Below are positions 51,915 through 60,581 of a DNA stretch of 64,000 nt, piece after piece. This DNA is from Acidobacteriota bacterium. GTDB taxonomy: Bacteria; Acidobacteriota; UBA890; WLXD01. The stretch spans positions 267,984 through 331,983 of the forward strand of contig WLXD01000003.1 of NCBI GenBank assembly GCA_012103255.1, given 5' to 3'. How positions within the stretch are numbered: position 1 is the stretch's first letter; the number at the start of each line of letters is the position of its first letter. The notes beneath the pieces are model-generated. The model was not told where the DNA came from. It did no database searches and saw nothing but the letters and a program-made list of their open reading frames with translations. The translations under genes were made by a program, and so were the position numbers.

Positions 51915-54523
51915 ACCTCCTCGCCGGTGATGTCGGCGTAACCGGGATCATCGCGTAGGTCGCCAAATACCGGATCGACCGCGACTTCTGCCACGGGATA
52001 ACCGAGGTTTATCGCGGCGCGCAGTGACTCGATCGCGGCGGAGCGCAGGCCTAGAAGTTCCTGGGCCTGCGCGGCGCCCTGCATCACGTAGCTATCCTCC
52101 GAGGCACCGGCCAGCGCCGTGGCAAGCATCTCCTCGGCCTCAGTCTCCGCGCCCGTCGCCGCGTAGTAGCGCGCAAGATGTACTGCGAGCAGCGCATCGT
52201 TGGGATTCACGTCGAGGCGTTCGAGGCCCAACTCGATGGCCCGGCCGTAGGCATCACGCGACTTGTCTCGCTCGCCGGCGGCCCAGTAGTAGGCATCCCC
52301 GAGGTTGCCCCAGGCCAGATAGTTGCTCTCCGCGGCTTCGAGTGCCTGTTCAAACATCTGCGCCGAGGCCGCGTAGTTACCTTCGTAGAAGTACAGCGTG
52401 CCCAGGTTGGAGATCGCGCTCGAATACTGTGGATTCAGCTCCAGCGCTCGCTCGAAGGCGCGCCGTGCCTGAGTCCAGTCCTGCGCAACGTAGTAGGCCA
52501 CCCCAAGGTTGCTAAAGCCCCCGTAGCTGTCCGGGGCCAGCGCCACGACCTGTTGAAGATTCGTGACGGCGTCGTCAACGCGTCCGCTGCGTAGATAGAA
52601 CGTGCCCAGCCAGCTGTATCCGCCCCAGTAGTGCGGACGCAGCGTCACCGCTTCTTGGTAGGTGGCCTCCGCCAGACTGGTCTCCCCCTGGTTCTGATAG
52701 GCACTGCCAAGAGCCAGGTAGACCGTGTCGTCTGTCGGATCGAGCCGCTTGGCCTGCTCCAGAGCCTCTACCGCCTCGGCGAGGTTGCCGGTTCCGTTCA
52801 GAACAGTCCCGAGGCAGCGATACCCAGCGCTGTCATTGGGAGCCTTCTCGATGGCAACCTCACACTCGCTGCGCGCACGATCGACCCACACTGCATCGTC
52901 GGTGAGTCGGTACTGATTCCAATGAGCCTCGCCCAGCGCGGCGTGGGCGCGTGCGTAGTCAGGATCCACCTGGAGCGCCTGTTCGAGAAGCGTCGTGGCG
53001 GACTGCACGCTATCGGGTTCGCTGTACTCCTGGAGGTAACCCGTTGCCCGGAGATAGTAGTCGTGCGCGCGGGGCTCCTCCGTTCCAACGCGGAGCAGGT
53101 CCCGTTCCATCGGCATGAGCTCCAGGCGCAGCATGCGGAGAGCGCGCAGCGCCACCTGCTCTTCGAGGTCGATCGCGTCGTCAACGAGACCGTCGACCGT
53201 CGCTGCGTCCAGCTGGCGTTGCGCCGCGGTATCGATGAGATTCACGTTCACCCGCAGCTGGTCGCCGACACGGCGCAGCTGGAAGTCGACCGCGAGCGTC
53301 ACGCCGAGTTCGCGGCGCGCGTCCAGGAAACTGTCGAGTTCAAGATCGAGCACAGCGGACGTCGGAACCACTTGCAGGTCATGGGCGCGGCTCATCTGCG
53401 TGAGCATGCCGGTAAGCGTGGCCGCCAACCCCTGACTCAGGGCCTCAAGCTCGGGATCGTCCTCCCCCACCGCGGCCGGCAGCACCGCGATGATCCACTG
53501 GGTCGCATCGAAGCGCTCGGCCACGGCAGTTGTCGCTGGCCCCTCGGGAGCGGTGAACCACCATGCGCCGAACGCGGCCATGACCAACGCGACGCCCAGT
53601 ACGGCAGCCGGAACCCGCGACAAGCCCGTGCTCGCGCGATCCGACGGCGACGGCGCCAGCGGCGCAGACTGGGAAGGTGCCGACATGTTGGCCCGCACTC
53701 GCTTCAACTCCGCAACCACGACATCCATGTCGCCGTAGCGGTCCTTGGGATCTTTGGCGAGCATCCGGCGAACCACGGCATCGAGCTCGGCCGGAACATG
53801 CGGATTCGATTCTGCGAGCACGGCGGGCTCGTGATGCAGGATCCGATCGACCGTCGCAGGTCCGGTCTTGGCGGAGAACGGATGCAGACCAGACAGCATC
53901 GCGTACAGAGTGACGCCGAGCGAGAACACATCGGCGCGGCCGTCAGATTCGTTTCCAAGCAGGACCTCCGGCGCCATGAACGGCACGGTGCCCGCCGGCG
54001 AACTGGCATCCGACAGGAGGTCCGTCGCCGTCGCGGTCTCGGCGCTCAACCCCTCGGGGAGCGTGGCGACGCCGAAATCGAGCACCTTTACCGTTCCGTC
54101 ATCGCCGATCATCACGTTGTCGGGTTTGATGTCCCGATGAACGATCCCGTGGCCATGGGCTGCCGCGATCCCTTCGGCGCACTGGATGGTGATGTCGACT
54201 GCCCGCGGAATCGAAATCCCCTTCTCGAAGAACTGCCGCAGCGTGCGCCCCTCGACGAGTTCCATCACGAGATACAGCTCGTCCTCGATCTCGAGCACGT
54301 CGTATAGCGTGGCAACGCCCTGATGCTTGATCCGGGCAGCACCGCGCGCCTCGAGGAGCAAAGCTCGACGGCGACTACCGTCGGCCGCCATATCCGCAGG
54401 CAGCCGCTTGATCGCTACGTCGCGGCGCAGCCGAGGATCAGAGGCGCGATACACCTCGCCCATGCCGCCTGCGCCGAGTTGCTCCTGGATCTCGTAGGGG
54501 CCTAGCCGAGTTCCGGGTTCCAT
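51911..54523 (-). CDS. Hanks-type Ser/Thr protein kinase with TPR repeats
   Basis: An 870-residue membrane kinase. The N-terminal kinase domain (residues 8-275) has the glycine loop GAGGMGEVYRA, Lys39 in VAIKRL, HRDIKPDN with catalytic Asp131, LDFGVA with Asp149, and the activation segment ending GTVPFMAPEVL. A transmembrane helix lies near 304-323, followed by a periplasmic region with a TolB-N-like module (residues 340-460) and about ten TPR units. The ATG at 54523 (MEPGTRLGPYEI) starts the domain; the longer ORF overlaps another gene. This architecture is abundant in Acidobacteriota. Likely targets are unknown; the PP2C phosphatase in this window could oppose it. Confidence 0.93.
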   Translation of the reverse strand: MEPGTRLGPYEIQEQLGAGGMGEVYRASDPRLRRDVAIKRLPADMAADGSRRRALLLEARGAARIKHQGVATLYDVLEIEDELYLVMELVEGRTLRQFFEKGISIPRAVDITIQCAEGIAAAHGHGIVHRDIKPDNVMIGDDGTVKVLDFGVATLPEGLSAETATATDLLSDASSPAGTVPFMAPEVLLGNESDGRADVFSLGVTLYAMLSGLHPFSAKTGPATVDRILHHEPAVLAESNPHVPAELDAVVRRMLAKDPKDRYGDMDVVVAELKRVRANMSAPSQSAPLAPSPSDRASTGLSRVPAAVLGVALVMAAFGAWWFTAPEGPATTAVAERFDATQWIIAVLPAAVGEDDPELEALSQGLAATLTGMLTQMSRAHDLQVVPTSAVLDLELDSFLDARRELGVTLAVDFQLRRVGDQLRVNVNLIDTAAQRQLDAATVDGLVDDAIDLEEQVALRALRMLRLELMPMERDLLRVGTEEPRAHDYYLRATGYLQEYSEPDSVQSATTLLEQALQVDPDYARAHAALGEAHWNQYRLTDDAVWVDRARSECEVAIEKAPNDSAGYRCLGTVLNGTGNLAEAVEALEQAKRLDPTDDTVYLALGSAYQNQGETSLAEATYQEAVTLRPHYWGGYSWLGTFYLRSGRVDDAVTNLQQVVALAPDSYGGFSNLGVAYYVAQDWTQARRAFERALELNPQYSSAISNLGTLYFYEGNYAASAQMFEQALEAAESNYLAWGNLGDAYYWAAGERDKSRDAYGRAIELGLERLDVNPNDALLAVHLARYYAATGAETEAEEMLATALAGASEDSYVMQGAAQAQELLGLRSAAIESLRAAINLGYPVAEVAVDPVFGDLRDDPGYADITGEEV

Positions 54524-54534
54524 GGAAGGGAAGC

Positions 54535-56967
54535 CTATTGCGTCCGATCGCGGACCACCATCCCGTCGCGATACAAATCCGGCGACGATCGCAACATCGA
54601 GCGCCCGGTCCAAAACAAGACCACCAAAGCACCCATGGCCGTCAACCCGAGGGCCCAGAGCCAAGAGCGCGGCCTGTAGGTCATCTCGAGAGTGTGGGCG
54701 CCAGCGGGTACCGGAACTGCCATCAGAGCAAGGTCGGCCGGCAACACCTCCACCTGCTTTCCAGCGACCGCGGCACGCCACCCAATGGAGTAGCTCTCGC
54801 TCACGACGACGAGCCCTGCGGCTTCCACGCCCAGCTCCACCCGAAGCGATGATGCCGTTGGCCGGGAAATACGGGGTGCCGACCGAAGAACGGCCGCCAC
54901 ACGATCGCCCGACCCTTCGACCGCCGCAACCTCGTCTGGCGCAAAGTCCTCGGCACGCAGAATCCGTTCCGCTGCCTCCGGATCTGAAACCGCGACGATC
55001 TCCCTCGGGGTGAACGCCATGGGGAGTGCACGAGGGTTCCGGTAGATGTAACCGCCGCCTATACCGCCGAGCGGGACCAGATGATCGGACGCGATGGGCT
55101 CCGAGGTTGTGATGACCCGAACCCCCAATAGGTCGTAGGGCCAAGATCCCGGATGCCGGAGATTGCTGTAACGCGGGAACGGACCCGCGACTCGCAGCAG
55201 TCGACCGAGTCGGCCGCGATCGAGAACGTCATACCCAGCGACGTCTTGCAAGCGATAGAAGGTGGCAGCGTTTGCCGGCAACCCGCCGAGGATCAACGCA
55301 CGGCCTGCGCCGGCCTCCACGCGGATGCGTTCAATCGCTTCGACTTCTGGGAACGCCAACCGCTGTTCGATCGCTGGATTGTAGCCAAGGCCGATATACA
55401 GAAGATCCGCCGCAACGATCCCGACCGTGACCCATCCCAGGCGTCTCCGGTCACGTCGAATCTTGACCAGCACGAACGCGCTAGCGCCTGCGATCACCCC
55501 CCAGGGAATAAGGAAATCCGCGCCATACTTGGGCAAGACGTCGCCGAGTTGGGACAGCACGTCCTCGAGGCGCGAACCGAACAGATCCTGACCCCAGGCA
55601 TTGTTGAGAAGTTGCTCCGAGCGCTCTACCAGAGTTTCGGGGTCGACGATCATAGCGGTGCCGAGCAACACGGCCCCTCCCGCCAACACCGCGAGAGCCT
55701 GTGCGACCCGCCGAACTCCCGGTGGGCACTCGGCGAGGCGGAGCAAGCCGTCCAACCCCAGCCCGGCCAGAACCGCGAACGCACAAACTGCCACTGGTGC
55801 CACGCGCAAAGAGGGCGCGTGATTGAGGATGGGTATGTGCGCGCCGAGCTGCAGTAGAGGTGGGATGCCGATGTAGTAGGCCCAGGCCACCAGGCCAACG
55901 CCGCCGAGGGCCCGCCGACGCGGCCCATAGCTTGACGTCACGAGTCCGTAGACAGCGAGCAAGATGCCCAGCACGGAGACGTATGCTCCCACCAGGACTG
56001 TGAAGGGCGGTCCCGGGTTCCAGATCGCGACTTCGCCGCGCAGCGGTCGGCCCGCAAGGAACGGGAAAACTTGCGTGACCAATGCCTCGCGCTGGAACGA
56101 GTTGTCGAAGCGCGCGACGGGTGTCCGGTCATCCAGAACCCCGCTCTCCAGAAGCGCCTCGACGAAAGGCAGTATCTGTACGGCCGTCAGGGCTACACAG
56201 ATTAAACCCGCGATCGCCAGTCGGCGAAGCACGGCGCGCGCGCCAGCGAACCCCGACTCCAGAGACCCGAACGCCAGCGCATAGGCACTAGCCCCGAGTG
56301 CCCCGTAGAAGGCAACCTCCGGGTGGCCACCGAAGAGCGACAACGCGAGCACCACGGCAAGGGTGGCCATGCGCTCGCGGGCCGGACGCTCAACGAGCCG
56401 ATCGGCTGCCACGAAAGCCCAAGGGATCCATGCGCTGCTGGACGTGTGGGGAGAGAGCAGGAAGGTGATGGTGAAGCCGCTACACGAATACGCAACCCCC
56501 GCTAGGGCAGATCCCACCGGACCTGCGCCGAGCCGCCTCGCGAGTACCAGCGCCCCCAGGCCCGCTACCCAGAGACGCAACAGTGCCACCCAGGCAGTCG
56601 CTCGCTCCGGCCGATCCGATGCGAGTAGATAAGGCAGCGACAAAGGATCGAAGACGCCGCTCTGGACATTCCCGAGCAGGGGCGCTCCAGCGTAGGAATA
56701 CGGATTCCAGAACGGCATCCTCCCGCTCAACAGCTCGTGATTGACGAGCGATCGCCAGGGGACGAACTGGCGATAGGGGTCGGTCGTCAGTCTGTTTGCG
56801 CGCGCATGTCCTTCCGGTCTTGCTTCCTCCATCAAGTACGCGTCGAGCAGCCCGTCGGATGCCGAGAGCACGTGTCCTGGCCGCAACGAGGGCAGGAGCA
56901 TCAGGACGGGAACCAGCAGGACCGTGGCCACTGCCGCTCGCCAGGCTTTGGAAGCTTGCGACATCAT
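54535..56967 (-). CDS. YfhO-like multi-pass membrane protein
   Basis: An 810-residue membrane protein of the YfhO type, a GT-C-like family implicated in lipoteichoic or surface glycosylation in Firmicutes. It has an early DPYRQFVPWRSLVNHELLSGRMPFWNPYSYAGAPLLGN segment (read in parts) typical of the family, about eleven transmembrane helices and a C-terminal beta domain with VVVSESYSIGWRAAVAGKQ and VPVPAGAHTLEMTYRP. The gene starts at 56967, or 3 bases later at the second Met, and runs into the kinase gene with an 11-base gap. It probably acts in cell-surface glycoconjugate assembly. Confidence 0.82.
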   Translation of the reverse strand: MMSQASKAWRAAVATVLLVPVLMLLPSLRPGHVLSASDGLLDAYLMEEARPEGHARANRLTTDPYRQFVPWRSLVNHELLSGRMPFWNPYSYAGAPLLGNVQSGVFDPLSLPYLLASDRPERATAWVALLRLWVAGLGALVLARRLGAGPVGSALAGVAYSCSGFTITFLLSPHTSSSAWIPWAFVAADRLVERPARERMATLAVVLALSLFGGHPEVAFYGALGASAYALAFGSLESGFAGARAVLRRLAIAGLICVALTAVQILPFVEALLESGVLDDRTPVARFDNSFQREALVTQVFPFLAGRPLRGEVAIWNPGPPFTVLVGAYVSVLGILLAVYGLVTSSYGPRRRALGGVGLVAWAYYIGIPPLLQLGAHIPILNHAPSLRVAPVAVCAFAVLAGLGLDGLLRLAECPPGVRRVAQALAVLAGGAVLLGTAMIVDPETLVERSEQLLNNAWGQDLFGSRLEDVLSQLGDVLPKYGADFLIPWGVIAGASAFVLVKIRRDRRRLGWVTVGIVAADLLYIGLGYNPAIEQRLAFPEVEAIERIRVEAGAGRALILGGLPANAATFYRLQDVAGYDVLDRGRLGRLLRVAGPFPRYSNLRHPGSWPYDLLGVRVITTSEPIASDHLVPLGGIGGGYIYRNPRALPMAFTPREIVAVSDPEAAERILRAEDFAPDEVAAVEGSGDRVAAVLRSAPRISRPTASSLRVELGVEAAGLVVVSESYSIGWRAAVAGKQVEVLPADLALMAVPVPAGAHTLEMTYRPRSWLWALGLTAMGALVVLFWTGRSMLRSSPDLYRDGMVVRDRTQ

Positions 56968-57078
56968 TCGGGTCCAATCTCACTGGACACGGCCGGAGGT
57001 GGCGGCCGGTTCGTGACAACAAACGCGCAACTCGGCGCGAGGCTGCAGGATAGCTCAGGTGGCCGGCTGAGCCGATGA

Positions 57079-57107
57079 TTGCATACTAGTCATTTGACTA
57101 TTATGAT
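57079..57107 (+). promoter_or_regulatory. Promoter of the selenoprotein gene, with internal dyad
   Basis: TTGCAT (57079-57084), exactly 17 bases, then TATGAT (57102-57107, 5 of 6 matches). The spacer holds the perfect inverted repeat TAGTCA-TT-TGACTA (57087-57100), whose arms extend to ATA and TAT (57083-57104) with one mismatch. A protein bound there would block the promoter, so it is a probable repressor operator. No regulator gene is adjacent. The predicted transcript starts about 77 bases before the ATG. Confidence 0.6.
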
Positions 57108-57190
57108 TCAAGACGACTCTGGCCGGCAGCTGCGGCCGCGCCATTTCTACAGCAGGGCACGCGCAAGCCACGCCATCTGGGGGTACCGAC

Positions 57191-58003
57191 ATGGCCGGGG
57201 GAATCAGCGGAGCGGCTCTGGTCATCGTTCTGAGCACCTGGGCCCGCTATCTATCTTTGATTCCGCGCGGCAGGGTGCCTGCCCGGCCCCTCGGCTCGGT
57301 GATCCTACAAGTGCTCGGAATGACGCTTGCAGTCGCGGCCATTCTCGAGAACTACTGGAGCGTCGACGGGCCCGCGGCGGGCGTGGTCGCCAACTCCACC
57401 ACAGCCGTGCTGATGGGCGCGTTCTTCCTCTGGCTACTCGCCCAAAGGAAGACACCGGTCGGCGACCTGAAGGTGGGCGTCGGCGATATTCTGCCGGGGT
57501 TCACCGCCACGACCTCCGACGGGGCCATCTTCAGCACCGACGAACTCGACGGCAAACGCGTCCTCCTGAAGTTCTTCCGCGGCGGCTGGTGACCCTACTG
57601 CTGCGCCGAGTTACGGCGTTTCGAGCAGATGCGGCCGGCGCTGGCAAAGCACGCCGTCAGCGTGATCGCCCTGAGCAAGGACACCGTCGACGAGGTCGCC
57701 ATCCACAAGCAGCGCGACGGGCTCACACTGACGTTGCTCGCCGACCCGGAGCTCGAAGTCATCCGCCAGTACGGTGTCGAGCACCACAAGGTCCTGGGAT
57801 TCTCCACCGGCAGCCTCATGCTCGGCGGGATCCCGCTCGGGCCCGGGGGCCCGTCGTTCAAGACGATGGCCATCCCGACTTCGCTGCTGGTGGACGAAGA
57901 CGGACGCATCGTCTGGATCGACCAGGCCGACGACTACCGGCTGCGCAGCAGCAACGGCCGGGTACTCGGGGCTGTCGAAACCGCATTCAGCTCCGAGTCC
58001 TAG
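57191..58003 (+). CDS. Membrane-anchored redoxin, predicted selenoprotein (Sec134)
   Basis: A 270-residue protein read through one in-frame TGA (57590-57592). Residues 1-90 contain about three hydrophobic segments (SGAALVIVLSTWARYLSLI, SVILQVLGMTLAVAAIL, TAVLMGAFFLWLLAQ). The redoxin domain follows: VGVGDILPGFTATTSDG, then FFRGGW-Sec-PYCCAELRRFEQ, where homologs have WCPYC. The TGA occupies the catalytic Cys position and Cys137 follows in a Sec-x-x-Cys motif. The frame continues without a stop for 136 codons, including IPTSLLVDEDGRIVWID. A SECIS-like hairpin lies directly after the TGA. It probably reduces peroxides or disulfides at the membrane. A nonsense mutation is the alternative. Confidence 0.85.
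57598..57628 (+). promoter_or_regulatory. Bacterial SECIS-like hairpin
   Basis: Starting 5 bases after the TGA, a lower stem CTGCT (57598-57602) pairs with AGCAG (57624-57628), and an upper stem CGCCG (57604-57608) with CGGCG (57614-57618) around the loop AGTTA, with G at the second loop position. One unpaired G lies on the 5' side and TTTCG on the 3' side. The loop begins 16 nt after the TGA, inside the 16-37 nt window known for bacterial SECIS elements. It lies wholly inside the coding frame. Confidence 0.75.
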
Positions 58004-58048
58004 GGGGCGCGACTGTCGGCTAGCGGGAGGACCATCACGCGGGCCGGC

Positions 58049-58444
58049 TCAGGTCTGAGCAGGCGGATCGAAGCGGGCTAGAAGCCAGTAGCACTTCCAC
58101 GATCCGCTCCCCCGGCGCGCGGCCCACATTCCACGACCAGGATTGACCTGGGTCGCTCCATCGGGCGTTTCCACCGTGGCCGTCCATGACTCGCGGACGA
58201 TGACGTCATCGCCGGTGATCTTGTATTCGAACTGATAGTCGCTGAGCTTCGGCGCGGCCTGAGCGAACGCCTGCTTATAGAACTCGATCAGCGCGCTCCG
58301 ACCGCGAATCTCGCCTCCAAACGGCGGGCAACTTACGACATCCTCGGCGTAGTGGGAGGCGACACGCTCGAAATCTCCAGTTCCGAATGCATCCATGTAG
58401 TCGGCCACCATCGCTTCAAATGTTTCATCAGCGGGCGCGGACAT
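58049..58444 (-). CDS. SnoaL/NTF2-fold protein
   Basis: A 131-residue protein of the NTF2-like (SnoaL/DUF4440) superfamily: VADYMDAFGTGDFERVASHYAEDVV, IRGRSALIEFYKQAFAQAAP, and WTATVETPDGATQVNPGRGMWAARR (each in the family pattern). Such proteins are small ligand-binding or isomerase domains; no catalytic residues can be assigned. It has no signal peptide. Convergent with the selenoprotein gene, 45 bases between stops. Confidence 0.82.
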   Translation of the reverse strand: MSAPADETFEAMVADYMDAFGTGDFERVASHYAEDVVSCPPFGGEIRGRSALIEFYKQAFAQAAPKLSDYQFEYKITGDDVIVRESWTATVETPDGATQVNPGRGMWAARRGSGSWKCYWLLARFDPPAQT

Positions 58445-58759
58445 GGGGCCTCCTCAGGGTGCGCTCAAATCTGGGCAAGTCGTCCGAGACTATGCATCGT
58501 GCGGGACGGAGACAACCCAGCGCCTGGTTCTGTTCAGGGCTTTCGCCGACCGGCGACCAGCGCAGGGCGCAAGGTCCTTGTTGGCGAAACCCGGCCGGGT
58601 CGTCGAGGCACCCACGAGCATGAGACATTGACAACTACGACACGCCTGCGATCATTCGGGACAGGGAGGCGACTGCGCAGGCCCTGAATCCCCTACTGTA
58701 TCGAGGCTGGCCGATCGCGGGCGCCTGCCGATCCTTGGCATTCACGACATAAGAGTCCC
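58445..58759 (+). other. Intergenic region with no recognised gene
   Basis: 315 bases between two divergent genes. Short open frames here (58352-58687 and others) have no start signal, no homology I recognise and codon use unlike neighbours. No RNA fold or repeat stands out. Confidence 0.5.
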
Positions 58760-59614
58760 ATGAGCGATCGAACCTCGGCGACACGCACGGTACTAGGGGC
58801 CCTTGCAGAGGTGACGGCCCGATCGGACCTCCTATCCCGGGCGACGTTCCCGTTTCTGCGGCAGTTCCATCGACGACGCGCCCGAGTCGAGTCGCAGCGC
58901 ATTGGCAGACTGCTAGCGAGAGTCGCGCCGGAACTCGTGGTCCGCAGCGGGCCGTTCGTCGGGCTCGAATACCCACGCGCGAAAGCAGCCGGGAGCGTAT
59001 TCGCCGCCAAGATACTCGGAAGCTATGAATCCGAGCTTCGCCCGGTCTGGCGCGAAGTCGCTGCCGACCCACCCGACGTATTTGTCGACATCGGCTGCGC
59101 GGAGGGCTACGACGCGGTCGGCCTCGCCCTAACAATCCCGGCGTTGCAGGTTCGCGCTTTTGACACATGTCCGCTAGCTCGCGAATTGTGCGCAGAAATG
59201 GCGGTGGCCAACAATGTGACTACCCGCGTCTCGATCGCTGAGCACTGCAGTTCTGCGGACCTCCTTGCCCTACCAGTGGCGGAGAAGATGCTCGTCATGT
59301 GTGATTGCGAGGGCAGCGAACGTTGGATCTTCACGGAGGGCGTGGTAGCACACTTGGCCGGGCACATGCTGATCATCGAAACGCACGACTTCGTACACGC
59401 CGGCACAACCGACCTCCTCGCCGAGAGGTTCCGTGCCACGCACGCTGTAGAACGGATCGCGGCTACGGTGGATGCGGAGAAGCCGAAAACGGTGGATCTG
59501 CCCGAGTTGGAAGGCCTGAGTCACCGTGAGCAGGTTTCGCTGCTCGCTGAACGACGTCCAGACGGGATGGGATGGCTCGTGTGTCGCCCACATCCCGGAG
59601 CCGGTCCGCGATAG
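58760..59614 (+). CDS. SAM-dependent methyltransferase
   Basis: A 284-residue class I methyltransferase. The SAM-binding loop is VFVDIGCAEGYDAVGLAL, followed by VRAFDTCPLARELC (the acidic end of the second strand) and LVMCDCEGSERWIF, similar to the FkbM-like group (VDxxGxE motif). The N-terminal 100 residues are basic and variable. It may methylate a carbohydrate or a small metabolite; substrate unknown. The stop at 59614 lies just before the PD40 remnant, and the end of the gene overlaps an unrelated short frame that is not translated separately. Confidence 0.8.
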   Translation: MSDRTSATRTVLGALAEVTARSDLLSRATFPFLRQFHRRRARVESQRIGRLLARVAPELVVRSGPFVGLEYPRAKAAGSVFAAKILGSYESELRPVWREVAADPPDVFVDIGCAEGYDAVGLALTIPALQVRAFDTCPLARELCAEMAVANNVTTRVSIAEHCSSADLLALPVAEKMLVMCDCEGSERWIFTEGVVAHLAGHMLIIETHDFVHAGTTDLLAERFRATHAVERIAATVDAEKPKTVDLPELEGLSHREQVSLLAERRPDGMGWLVCRPHPGAGPR

Positions 59615-59645
59615 GCATCCGCGCCAGCCAACCCACCGGCCGTCC

Positions 59646-59888
59646 GTCCTCAGCGACTTGGGCTCCGACTTCCGGGACAACGACATCTACGTGATGCGAG
59701 CGGACGGCACGGAGCTTCGCAGGGTCGCCGGAAGTCCCGACAACGACATGATGCCGAGCTGGAACGCAGCGGGGACGGAACTCGTCTACCAATCAGACCG
59801 CAACGGCAGCTCGGAGCTATTCACGGTTGACCTTGCGACGGGAGCCGAGTCGAGAACGACCTTCGGCGCAACTGGAGGCGACCAGTGA
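59646..59888 (+). pseudogene. Fragment of a PD40/TolB-like propeller protein
   Basis: About 80 residues: LGSDFRDNDIYVMRADGTELRRVAGSPDNDMMPSW (read in parts) and GTELVYQSDRNGSSELFTVDLATG. These are two PD40 (WD40-like) blades of the TolB propeller type. The signal peptide and most blades are missing and no start codon with a ribosome binding site is seen, so it looks like the 3' remnant of a larger gene lost next to the methyltransferase. Confidence 0.6.
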
Positions 59889-59928
59889 GCCGCCAGCACT
59901 AGACCACGCCGGGTTCTCGCGTTCTCGC

Positions 59929-60372
59929 CTATCGGACGGCTTCGAGACCCTCGTTTGCCAGCTCGTCAGCGCGCTCGTTACCTTCGTGGCCGGCGTGGCC
60001 CTTCACCCACCGCCAGTCCACCTCGTGTCGCTCACACTCGGTCTCGAGTTGCTGCCAGAGCTCAGCGTTCTTCACCGGCTTCCTGGAGGCCGTGCGCCAG
60101 CCGTTGCGCTTCCAGTTGTGGATCCACTTGGTAATGCCGTTGCGGACATACGTGCTATCCGTGTGCAGCTCCACGACGCTGGGGCGGGTTAGCGCGCGTA
60201 GGGCTTCGATCGCGGCCATGAGCTCCATGCGATTGTTGGTCGTGGCGGGTTCTCCGCCGCACAGTTCCTTCACCGCGTCCCCGGATTGAAGGATCACCCC
60301 CCACCCCCCGGGTCCGGGATTCCCTGAGCAGGCACCGTCGGTGTAGATGGTGATGGGGCGGCGTTGCGACAT
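59929..60372 (-). CDS. rnhA: Ribonuclease HI
   Basis: A 147-residue RNase HI that degrades the RNA strand of RNA-DNA hybrids. The catalytic residues are visible: Asp in [14 protein letters not shown], Glu in [10 protein letters not shown], Asp in [10 protein letters not shown], and the terminal [17 protein letters not shown] with His and Asp. The start at 60372 ([13 protein letters not shown]) is used; the upstream in-frame extension is Arg- and Ser-rich and unlike the family. Confidence 0.96.
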   Translation of the reverse strand: MSQRRPITIYTDGACSGNPGPGGWGVILQSGDAVKELCGGEPATTNNRMELMAAIEALRALTRPSVVELHTDSTYVRNGITKWIHNWKRNGWRTASRKPVKNAELWQQLETECERHEVDWRWVKGHAGHEGNERADELANEGLEAVR

Positions 60373-60581
60373 GGCGATCAGTCCCAAGAAACTGGCGGAG
60401 CCGTCTACCAGGTCGGAGCCGGCGGGGCGGAGTAGCGCCATTGTCGCCGAACGACCGCTCCGACCCAAGTCACTTCCAGAACTTGCGACTGTTGAGGAGC
60501 CGCCACTTTCGCCACGGCGTCGAGCGTGCGCCACATGCGATACTGCCGGCCCACGAGAGCTCATGAGCCCGGAGCGTCCCC
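60373..60581 (+). other. Intergenic spacer before the dehydratase
   Basis: About 209 bases between divergent rnhA and the dehydratase gene. No gene is evident and I see no clear promoter. Confidence 0.45.

Noticed and set aside
52631-54307. 558-codon open frame on the plus strand, antisense to the kinase
   Set aside because: It is the shadow of the kinase/TPR gene; the composition is His/Arg-rich with no recognisable fold, while the minus strand encodes clear kinase motifs.
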